NCBI RefSeq assembly: GCF_009856295.1
Contig: NZ_WMEU01000007.1
Coordinates: 62,001 to 126,000, forward strand
DNA from: Pontibacillus yanchengensis
GTDB taxonomy: Bacteria > Bacillota > Bacilli > Bacillales > BH030062
Reading direction: 5' to 3'
DNA length: 64,000 nucleotides
Positions 7,664-14,683 of the stretch are shown here, piece by piece; positions within the stretch are counted from its first letter, which is position 1; the number at the start of each line of letters is the position of its first letter. The translations under genes and the position numbers were made by a program. The notes beneath the pieces are model-generated. The model searched no databases, was not told where the DNA came from, and saw nothing but the letters and a program-made list of their open reading frames with translations.

Positions 7664-9213
7664 TGAGCGTTCGGAATCTCACGTTGCAATATGAAGATAT
7701 GGAAGAGCCGGTAATACAGGATGTATCGTTTTCCGTTGTAGAAAAGGAGACAGTACTCCTTCTTGGAGCGAGCGGGTCGGGTAAGAGCACGCTCACTCAT
7801 TGTCTTACGGGTCTTTATCCAAGAGAACTGGAAGGAACAATGGAAGGGGAAGTCACTCTTCATGAGAAACCAGTGGCTGATGCTTTACCCGGAGCCATAA
7901 GTCGCAGTGTCGGCATTGTATTTCAGGATCCAGAGACTCAATTCTGCATGCTGACGGTAGAAGATGAAATGGCATTTGGACTCGAGAATCTACAGGTGGC
8001 CCCGGAGTTGATGGAGGAGAAAGTCGATGCGGCCCTTCAGGATGTCGGGTTACGGGAGAAAAAGAAAGAAATGATTACGGCCCTGTCCGGTGGAGAAAAG
8101 CAGAAGCTGGCACTCGCCTGTATTCTTGCCATGAACCCGCCTATGATCATTCTTGATGAGCCGACGGCCAATCTCGATCCGGTAGCGACAGAGGCGTTCG
8201 TTTCTCTACTGGAGACGCTGAAAGAAGAGCGCCATTTATCTCTTTTCATAATCGAACACGACCTGGACCCCTGGGTCTCTATGACAGACCGGGTATTGAT
8301 GCTCGGAAGGGATGGACGAATTTTTTACGATGGACCGCTCCGCGAAGGATTGCAAGAACACGCAGGAAACCTGAAGCATCAAGGGGTCGCTATGCCGATG
8401 GTATCTGAGCTGGCACTTCAGGCAGGAGTAGCCGAACCTCCATTTCCATTGACGATAGATGAGCTGAGAAGGCGAAATCCTGTTCTGGAAGGGAAGCAAA
8501 GAGTGAGAAAAGATGAAATACCATTGCTTCGGGCAGAGAACGTAAGCTGGAAATCTGTTCTGAAAGATGTGAATGTGACTATTTCGAATGGATCTTTCAC
8601 AGCGGTTGTCGGACCGAATGGAAGCGGGAAGACGACGCTTTGTCGGTTGCTTGCCGGTATAATATCCCCTTCTGCCGGTAAAGTCGAGCACCCTTTTGGA
8701 AAAAAAGAACAGTTCCGCCACGTCGGATATGTCTTCCAGAACCCTGAGCATCAGTTTCTCACGGACAGCGTATGGGAAGAGGTTTCCTATAGCGGTGCTA
8801 ACCGTAAACAGGTACAGCAAATGCTTGAGTGGTGCGGATTGTCGAAGCATGTGGATATGCATCCCTTCCGTCTCAGTCAGGGCCAAAAGCGAAGGCTTAG
8901 TGTAGCCACGATGCTCGTAAATGATCAGGACGTTTTATTTCTCGATGAACCGACGTTCGGCCAGGATGCTGCGTCCACGGAACATTTGATGAACCTAATC
9001 GAGGAAAAACATCGCTCAGGAACGACCATTGTCATGATTACCCACGATATGGAACTTGTCGATACCTATGCTACCCGGGCCATTGCTATGAAAGAGGGAG
9101 AGGTTGCTTTTACCGGCGTTCCTGAAGAATTGTGGGAAGAGGACGTTGAGGCATTCCATTTGAAGCGGCCGTTACGAGCTCAGATAGAGGAGGCAGCTTA
9201 TGTACCTCAATAA
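7660..9213 (+). CDS. ykoD: ECF transporter tandem ATPase YkoD
   Basis: Duplicated ABC ATPase of 517 residues that energises the YkoCDE importer. The first domain has Walker A GASGSGKST (about 36-44), signature LSGGEKQK (about 142) and Walker B MIILDEP. The second has GPNGSGKTT (about 318), signature LSQGQKRR (about 405) and VLFLDEP. Both switch histidines are present (IIEHD and MITHD). Its 3' end overlaps ykoC by 14 bases, so the genes are translationally coupled. Confidence 0.95.
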   Translation: MMSVRNLTLQYEDMEEPVIQDVSFSVVEKETVLLLGASGSGKSTLTHCLTGLYPRELEGTMEGEVTLHEKPVADALPGAISRSVGIVFQDPETQFCMLTVEDEMAFGLENLQVAPELMEEKVDAALQDVGLREKKKEMITALSGGEKQKLALACILAMNPPMIILDEPTANLDPVATEAFVSLLETLKEERHLSLFIIEHDLDPWVSMTDRVLMLGRDGRIFYDGPLREGLQEHAGNLKHQGVAMPMVSELALQAGVAEPPFPLTIDELRRRNPVLEGKQRVRKDEIPLLRAENVSWKSVLKDVNVTISNGSFTAVVGPNGSGKTTLCRLLAGIISPSAGKVEHPFGKKEQFRHVGYVFQNPEHQFLTDSVWEEVSYSGANRKQVQQMLEWCGLSKHVDMHPFRLSQGQKRRLSVATMLVNDQDVLFLDEPTFGQDAASTEHLMNLIEEKHRSGTTIVMITHDMELVDTYATRAIAMKEGEVAFTGVPEELWEEDVEAFHLKRPLRAQIEEAAYVPQ

Positions 9214-9967
9214 GATGAATCCCAGTGTGAAAGCACTGACGATTCTTGGGCTGGTTCTCGTGCTGGCGCTGATGTTTGATCCGATTACCCCGCTTCTTTT
9301 CACGGTTTCTGTGATTATCATCACATTTTTGTTCGGGACGTTTCGGAAAAAACATTACGTGTTGTACCTGCTCCCTTTTATAATCTTCGCTTTCGGAATG
9401 CTCTGGACAACAATCGCTTTCGCAGATATGCCTAAGAATCCCGGCGATACAGTGAATCTTATCGGGTGGGAAGTACCGAGAGAGGATTTAATGGTTGCTC
9501 TGTCCCTATCTTTTCGTGTTCTGGCATTTGCGACGCTGTCGTTGTTGTTTATGTTCACAACAAACATGGTGGCATTTTTGCTCAGCCTTATGCAGCAGCT
9601 GAAGCTGCCGCCGAAATTAGCGTATGGAATCATGGCAGGGTACCGTTTCTTGCCTATGTTGAAATCGGAATTCGGCCAGATCCAGGCAGCCCATCGCGTG
9701 CGAGGTCTTGGTCAGGAAAGCCGGTGGAAGAGGTATCGCCGATTTGCTGTGCCACTTTTAGCAGGAGCCATCCGGAAAGCGGAAAGGACAGCAGTAGCGA
9801 TGGAGTCGAAAGGGTTCACGGGAAGCCGGGAGCGAACCTTTTACCGGAATCTTTCCATTCGTAAAAAAGACTGGCTGTTTCCGGCAGGGATGAGTCTGTT
9901 GCTTGGTCTGATTCTTTTTCTCAGTATTCATTTCGGTTATTTTTCCTGGTACCAGGGGCAATTATGA
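9200..9967 (+). CDS. ykoC: ECF transporter transmembrane subunit YkoC (EcfT)
   Basis: Membrane coupling subunit (T component), 255 residues, with about five hydrophobic segments. The EcfT coupling-helix signature is present as AHRVRG (about 167-172), and the second helix carries the related AVAMESKGF motif (about 199-207). It contacts the two YkoD nucleotide-binding domains in known ECF complexes. Last gene of the operon, followed nine bases later by a terminator. Confidence 0.95.
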   Translation: MYLNKMNPSVKALTILGLVLVLALMFDPITPLLFTVSVIIITFLFGTFRKKHYVLYLLPFIIFAFGMLWTTIAFADMPKNPGDTVNLIGWEVPREDLMVALSLSFRVLAFATLSLLFMFTTNMVAFLLSLMQQLKLPPKLAYGIMAGYRFLPMLKSEFGQIQAAHRVRGLGQESRWKRYRRFAVPLLAGAIRKAERTAVAMESKGFTGSRERTFYRNLSIRKKDWLFPAGMSLLLGLILFLSIHFGYFSWYQGQL

Positions 9968-9975
9968 AGATATAG

Positions 9976-10007
9976 AAAAACGCTCAGAATCTTTGAGCGT
10001 TTTTTTA
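9976..10007 (+). terminator. Terminator after ykoFEDC
   Basis: Hairpin AACGCTCA/TGAGCGTT with a short loop and seven Ts, just past the ykoC stop. Between here and osmC there is only a GC-rich stretch of about 110 bases (10035-10145) in which I recognise no gene. Confidence 0.9.
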
Positions 10008-10174
10008 CGTTAATCAACTTTTTGCATATATAGGATCTGGCCCCCCTCGCAATGAAAATGAAGCCCGTCGCTTTGTTCAAAAGCTGTCCACTTTTAGAAC
10101 CGACGCGCAGCTTCGTCGTCGTAGCGGAAGATATGGTGTAAGACAGATTACATGCTTTAATAATAAAAATATCC

Positions 10175-10180
10175 TATAAT
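10175..10180 (+). promoter_or_regulatory. -10 element for the OsmC-like gene
   Basis: A consensus TATAAT lies 33 bases before the ATG with AAAGGAGG between. No convincing -35 at 16-18 bases was seen. Confidence 0.5.
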
Positions 10181-10212
10181 GAATTCGAAACAACTTAAAG
10201 GAGGATTTAATC

Positions 10213-10653
10213 ATGGCAGAACAAACTTTTCATGTTAAAAGTAACTCAAAAGGACTAAAAACTGATATTGAAACAGCAGATCAACACAAACTTGTTATAG
10301 ATGAACCAGAAAAAATAGGCGGAACCAATGAAGCTGCTGATCCACTATCTACTCTTCTAAGTTCCCTAGCAGGTTGTGAGACTGTAGTAGCAAACTTCGT
10401 AGCTAAAGAAATTGGTTTTGACTTACAAAGCATCGACTTCGACATTAAGGGTTCTCTAGATCCTCGTGGGTTAATGGGTACGGAAGGTGTACGCCCATAC
10501 TTCCAAACCGTTACTATTAATGCTAAGGTTCACACAAGTGAATCCCAGGAACGTATTAACGAACTACAGCGTATCACAGATGAACGTTGCCCAGTATATA
10601 CAACGCTACAAGCAGCTGATGTTCAATTAACAGCTAACTGGGAAAAAGCATAA
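10213..10653 (+). CDS. OsmC/Ohr family peroxiredoxin-like protein
   Basis: Protein of 146 residues with the two-cysteine OsmC architecture: C55 in LAGCETVVA on the central helix and C126 in ERCPVYTTL. The family uses this pair to reduce organic hydroperoxides with dithiol reductants. The central helix is followed by the beta segment IDFDIKGSLDPRGLMG, which resembles the YhfA/OsmC-like branch more than Ohr. AAAGGAGG precedes the ATG. It is monocistronic between its own promoter and terminator. Confidence 0.88.
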   Translation: MAEQTFHVKSNSKGLKTDIETADQHKLVIDEPEKIGGTNEAADPLSTLLSSLAGCETVVANFVAKEIGFDLQSIDFDIKGSLDPRGLMGTEGVRPYFQTVTINAKVHTSESQERINELQRITDERCPVYTTLQAADVQLTANWEKA

Positions 10654-10675
10654 TCTAATGCAAATCATATAAATG

Positions 10676-10713
10676 AAAAAAAGCTACTTCCTAATGGAAG
10701 TAGCTTTTTTTAT
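10676..10713 (+). terminator. Terminator of the OsmC-like gene
   Basis: Perfect arms AAAGCTACTTCC/GGAAGTAGCTTT around TAAT, followed by Ts. Confidence 0.92.
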
Positions 10714-10879
10714 AGTAAAGGAAATTTTTTCGCCGCTAAACGGGCGCTTGCATCTTTCTTTGATGTCACTTCTCCTTTAGTACACATGCCCATTTTTGGG
10801 GAATTTGCGGAATAATCCAACCAAAACAAGGGCATTTGCATACATTAATAAAGAAGTCATAACAAAAGGAGGGGTTTAG

Positions 10880-10990
10880 ATGAGTGGATATGGTTACGGT
10901 GGCGGATTCGCATTAGTCGTTGTACTTTTCATACTTTTGATTATTGTAGGAGCATCTAAATTCGGTGGATATGGTGGCTACGGATACTAA
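10880..10990 (+). CDS. YjcZ family small sporulation-type membrane protein (copy 1)
   Basis: A 36-residue peptide: Gly/Tyr-rich head (MSGYGYGGG), one hydrophobic helix ([17 protein letters not shown]) and a Gly/Tyr tail ending GGYGGYGY. This is the YjcZ pattern found in spore-forming Bacillaceae. An AAAGGAGGGG ribosome site lies a few bases upstream. A second member follows at 11285 beyond a repeat element. The exact role in the spore is not established. Confidence 0.9.
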   Translation: MSGYGYGGGFALVVVLFILLIIVGASKFGGYGGYGY

Positions 10991-10999
10991 TATTTAAAC

Positions 11000-11245
11000 A
11001 AGAAAAGCACAAGCGCACGTTTAGCGACGTACAAACTGCTGCCCACAGGACGTGGGTTGGTTCGATATTGCTGAGTAAAGCGGGCCTACAGGACTTAGGT
11101 CAGTTCGATGTTGCTGCGTGATGCAGCGGTGTTAATCGAACTTCTATCACCCAAGAACCTTCCCGGATTCCTGTTGACTTATCGTAAGGAGGAGCAGGAA
11201 GTTTGATAGGCGCTGGGCGCTGGAGCTAGACATCTAGCGCCACAT
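11000..11245 (+). repeat. Dispersed intergenic repeat, copy R2
   Basis: Begins AAAAGCACAAGCGC and contains GTTTAGCGACGTACAAACTG. A hairpin follows at 11103-11141 with outer stem GTTCGAT/ATCGAAC and inner stem TTGCTGC/GCAGCGG. Then come TTGACTTATCGTAAGGAGGA and GGGCGCTGGAGCTAGACAT. It separates two YjcZ-type genes. The hairpin matches that of R8 with compensatory changes. Confidence 0.88.
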
Positions 11246-11284
11246 TTTATTCTTAAAATCACTAGCGAAAAAGGAGGAACTTGT

Positions 11285-11407
11285 ATGTATGGATATGGAG
11301 GATATGGTTGTTGCCAAACTGGAGGAGCTGGCTATGGTAGCTTTGTATTAATCGTTGTGCTATTCATCCTACTAATCATTGTAGGAGCAACAGCTTTCAA
11401 ATACTAA
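11285..11407 (+). CDS. YjcZ family small sporulation-type membrane protein (copy 2)
   Basis: A 40-residue peptide with a Gly/Tyr/Cys head ([19 protein letters not shown]) and a hydrophobic helix ([19 protein letters not shown]) ending KY. The core helix is nearly identical to copy 1 ([11 protein letters not shown]). It has an AAAAAGGAGGAAC ribosome site. The adjacent cysteines C9-C10 are absent from copy 1. Confidence 0.9.
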   Translation: MYGYGGYGCCQTGGAGYGSFVLIVVLFILLIIVGATAFKY

Positions 11408-11448
11408 TCAACGTATTCAGGTCACCCAATGACGCTGTGCTAAAAAAT

Positions 11449-11492
11449 AATAAAGAACCCCAACACGTACCAGCGTGTTGGGGTTCTTTATT
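11449..11492. terminator. Bidirectional terminator
   Basis: AATAAAGAACCCCAACACG and its complement around a short loop, flanked by A-run and T-run. It separates the convergent YjcZ and DUF368 genes. Confidence 0.92.
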
Positions 11493-11505
11493 TCCATGTC
11501 CATCA

Positions 11506-12309
11506 TCAATATTCAATTTTCCCTAATAAATACGCAATAATCAAACCACCTATAAAGGTAATGAGACTTAATAATACCGAAACTGGTACACCAGGAAATA
11601 ATACTCCAACAGATCCTATCACAAGGCCTATGACGATTGCATAGGTGTAGGAAGGATAGTGAGTGAATAAATGATTAATGATTTTACTACTAATCATCAG
11701 TCCAACTAGAACACCTAATCCTATGATAACAATCCGTACCAATTGAAATTCGGATAATGCTTGAATAACTGTGGGATAAACCCCGGCAAGTAACAACATA
11801 AATGATCCACTTATACCTGGGAGAATCATAGCCATACTGGCCAGCCACCCAGAGAAAAATAATAGTACAAACTGACCCGTAGTGAGGGACGCTCCCCACG
11901 GTTCTGGTGTTCCTTTATTCACAAACATCAGTAAACTAATTAAGATGGCACTCATGATCATAAAACCATAGTGCTTCTTCCGAAAATGTTGTTTATATTC
12001 TGCTTGTTTAAACAGAAACGGGATCACACCTATAATCAACCCTAGAAAAAAGTATAGGGTTGGTTGTTGATGTACATCTAGCAACCAATGAATAAGTTTA
12101 CTAAGCGTCAGTATTGCAACCCCTATTCCCACAATCAAGGGAACAAAGAAGCCAACGTGTTTTTTCCATTCCCTACTAAATACTCCATCAACTGCTTTAA
12201 TTAATCGACTATAAATTCCAAGCACAACTGCTATCGTGCCTCCACTGATACCAGGAACTAAGTCACTCGTTCCCATCAACAGACCCCGGTATAAATTTCT
12301 CCACTCCAT
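11506..12309 (-). CDS. DUF368 membrane protein, PopT-like undecaprenyl-phosphate translocase candidate
   Basis: Polytopic protein (about 267 residues, 7-8 hydrophobic segments). The DUF368 signature lies near the N terminus (GLLMGTSDLVPGISGGTIAV), with a repeated version in the second half (ILPGISGSFMLLLAGVY). DUF368 proteins (PopT) have been shown to return undecaprenyl phosphate across the membrane in other bacteria; I assign that role by family. The start at 12309 (MEWRNLYRG) is preferred because AAAGGAG stands nine bases upstream. The longer frame to 12345 has no ribosome site and overlaps the upstream gene. It is second gene after DUF2254. Confidence 0.85.
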   Translation of the reverse strand: MEWRNLYRGLLMGTSDLVPGISGGTIAVVLGIYSRLIKAVDGVFSREWKKHVGFFVPLIVGIGVAILTLSKLIHWLLDVHQQPTLYFFLGLIIGVIPFLFKQAEYKQHFRKKHYGFMIMSAILISLLMFVNKGTPEPWGASLTTGQFVLLFFSGWLASMAMILPGISGSFMLLLAGVYPTVIQALSEFQLVRIVIIGLGVLVGLMISSKIINHLFTHYPSYTYAIVIGLVIGSVGVLFPGVPVSVLLSLITFIGGLIIAYLLGKIEY

Positions 12310-12325
12310 CTGCCTGAACTCCTTT

Positions 12326-13636
12326 TTAGATTGCTTCTTCCTCATTACATAGTTCTGCTATATTAGATGCTGTTTTACGGATTAAATCTAAATCGTATTG
12401 ATGATAATCCTCATCTTTTATAGCATCTAGAATATAAATTGTGAAGGACCATATATCTTTTCGAATATGCTCTTCATTTACGAGGGCTATTTTATATAAT
12501 GATTCTAAAATGCCGTTCATGACTGATACATCATTTTTTCCATATAAACGAATTTGATAGAAGCTTTTATAAAGATATTGGTGGTACGATTTGGGTTCGA
12601 CAATTAATCTTAATTCATCCTGTTTATCGGTATAATAACGGAATGGTTTATGTTTATGCCCTAATTCCGCAAGTAATGAGCCAATTCGATTGATACAGTT
12701 AATGGCTGTGTGAGGGTCATTTATACCAGGTGAAATAGCTCGAAGCGCAATTTCAACTAGCTTTTGTATAGAGAACTCAATGTCTTGTACATTCGTTCGT
12801 TCTTTACCAATAATGACATAATCTAAGCTAATATCTTCATTTAGATTTTCTTCCCCATCTTTAAATTGATAGTAAAAGATGGGAGAACCTGACTCAACAT
12901 AATCACCGACCTGCACGTTAACATTAATAAACACGTTATTTTTTTGGGCCCAATTAATGAATGGACGGAAATCAATATGTTGCACATATCCACTTACTTT
13001 TGCTTTCATATAATGCTTTTCTTTTTGATTTAATCGTTTAATTTCTTCTTGATTCCATTCTTCATAAATACCATAAGCTTTCTCAGAAAACTTACGATTG
13101 ATTACATGAATCGTTTCATTTTGTATTTTCCCGATTAGATTGTTCACCTGTACCCAGCGAGCTGAGTGATGAATAAACCAAACGAAAAATGCCAATGTAC
13201 ATGCTGTGACCAGAACTGTAATAAATGGACTAATCATCAACTTCGTTTTACTAGACGGTAGTAATAATAAGTTACCTAAAGAAAACATAAATCCAAACAC
13301 ATATACACCCAATACGTTTTGGGTGATGCGATCTGTCATAAAGTCCTCTAAAGCTCTCGGGGAGAACTGAGAGGAATATGTAGTTAGGACCACCATAATA
13401 GAAGAAAAACTAATCGTTGTCATCGTTAACATCGCTGTAATTAATGAAGAGTATAAATATAAAGCCATGCTCCGCTTCCCTAAAAAGAGGGTTGGAACAT
13501 GTTGCTCAATAAATGGCATAAACCACAAATCTAACATTTTGGTCAAGGCTATTCCAACTATTGATAAAATACCATAGATTAAAGGTACAAACCAAAAGCT
13601 ATCGCGGACACTTAACCACAATCTTGTATTTCGCAT
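12326..13636 (-). CDS. DUF2254 family membrane protein
   Basis: Protein of 436 residues. Four hydrophobic segments occupy about 1-165, including the DUF2254 stretch SLITAMLTMTTISFSSIMVV and TTYSSQFSPRAL. A soluble domain of about 270 residues follows, with a conserved block ISPGINDPHTAINCINRIGSLL. The function is not known. It is upstream of the PopT-like gene and the two reading frames are 16 bases apart when the internal start of DUF368 is used, which points to one operon. Confidence 0.85.
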   Translation of the reverse strand: MRNTRLWLSVRDSFWFVPLIYGILSIVGIALTKMLDLWFMPFIEQHVPTLFLGKRSMALYLYSSLITAMLTMTTISFSSIMVVLTTYSSQFSPRALEDFMTDRITQNVLGVYVFGFMFSLGNLLLLPSSKTKLMISPFITVLVTACTLAFFVWFIHHSARWVQVNNLIGKIQNETIHVINRKFSEKAYGIYEEWNQEEIKRLNQKEKHYMKAKVSGYVQHIDFRPFINWAQKNNVFINVNVQVGDYVESGSPIFYYQFKDGEENLNEDISLDYVIIGKERTNVQDIEFSIQKLVEIALRAISPGINDPHTAINCINRIGSLLAELGHKHKPFRYYTDKQDELRLIVEPKSYHQYLYKSFYQIRLYGKNDVSVMNGILESLYKIALVNEEHIRKDIWSFTIYILDAIKDEDYHQYDLDLIRKTASNIAELCNEEEAI

Positions 13637-13737
13637 GGGGACGACCTCATTTCCCTTAATTATTTCACTAAAACAAGTTTACCCCCTGTTTCTCTCAATA
13701 AACCATGAGAAAAACAAGGGGTAATAAAAAAATGGCT

Positions 13738-14547
13738 TTATCCAAGTGCTACGTCTAAGGTCATCATTACGGCAAACCCTATCATTAAGCTAATGGAAGC
13801 AATGTCTGTATTTCCTTTTTCTAGTGAACCAGGTATGATTTCTTTTGCTACTACAAAAATCATCGCACCTGCTGCGAAGCTTAACGCATAAGGCAAAATA
13901 GGCTGAATTAAAATAACTGCTAATGCCCCTACAACGGCCGAAATAGGTTCAACCATACCTGAGAACTGTCCATACATAAAGCTTTTTCCTTTTCTCATAC
14001 CGTCACGGTGGAGTGGCATAGAGACAGCTGTACCTTCCGGAAAGTTCTGAATCCCGATTCCGATAGCCAATGCTACGGCACCAGCTAAAGTAGATTCGGT
14101 AACACTGGAAGCCAAAGCTCCGAACGTAACACCGATAGCAAGCCCCTCAGGAATGTTGTGAAGAGTCATGGAAAAGACTAATAACGCCGTACGATTTTTT
14201 GCTCGATTATCTTTAATATCATGAAGATATTTATCAGTATCTAGCATTGGTAGCATCTTATCCACCATAAGCAATAAAGCTCCACCTAATAGAAACCCTA
14301 CAACGGCTGGAACCCATGCTGGAACAGGGCCATTTTCCGCCATCTCAATAGCTGGCGAAAGTAACGACCAATAGCTTGCTGCAATCATAACGCCACCTGC
14401 GAAAGCAAGCATGCTATCTAGAAACTTTTGATTAGCGTCTTTTACAAAGAATACAAGTGCAGCTCCGGCTGCCGTCATTCCCCACGTAAATAAAGTCGCT
14501 AAAAAGGCTTGCATGACTGGGTTTAATGAGTTAAATGCTTCGATCAT
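13738..14547 (-). CDS. ZIP family divalent metal transporter (copy 1)
   Basis: Membrane protein of 269 residues with eight predicted helices. The ZIP metal-binding helices are seen as MTLHNIPEGLAIGV and GIQNFPEGTAVSMPLHRDG, in the order usual for GufA-type ZIPs; zinc, iron or manganese uptake is the family role. The start at 14547 (MIEAFNSL) is chosen because GAGGTGA lies six bases upstream; the longer frame to 14574 has no ribosome site. The C-terminal helix pair carries KEIIPGSLEKGN, another family block. A second, clearly divergent ZIP gene is at 34534. Confidence 0.92.
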   Translation of the reverse strand: MIEAFNSLNPVMQAFLATLFTWGMTAAGAALVFFVKDANQKFLDSMLAFAGGVMIAASYWSLLSPAIEMAENGPVPAWVPAVVGFLLGGALLLMVDKMLPMLDTDKYLHDIKDNRAKNRTALLVFSMTLHNIPEGLAIGVTFGALASSVTESTLAGAVALAIGIGIQNFPEGTAVSMPLHRDGMRKGKSFMYGQFSGMVEPISAVVGALAVILIQPILPYALSFAAGAMIFVVAKEIIPGSLEKGNTDIASISLMIGFAVMMTLDVALG

Positions 14548-14647
14548 TGTTGTCACCTCTTTACTATATATCATTTTTGCATGAGTGCAATTTTTCTTGT
14601 CTAAACCATTTTATATGGTGTTATCCAAATAAGTCAAACATACTACT

Positions 14648-14682
14648 TAAAAACCCCAACTCCACTTATGAGTTGGGGAACT
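14648..14682 (-). terminator. Terminator of the sigma-fusion gene
   Basis: On the minus strand arms CCCCAACTC/GAGTTGGGG are followed by TTTTTA, two bases after the stop of the 886-residue gene. Confidence 0.88.
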
Positions 14683-14683
14683 A

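Noticed and set aside
8236..8886. 216-codon minus-strand frame within ykoD
   Set aside because: Antisense shadow; ykoD has both ATPase domains intact.
10035..10145. Short GC-rich stretch with an ATG and 29 codons, possible right edge of the yko block
   Set aside because: No ribosome site and no recognisable product. Not called as a gene.
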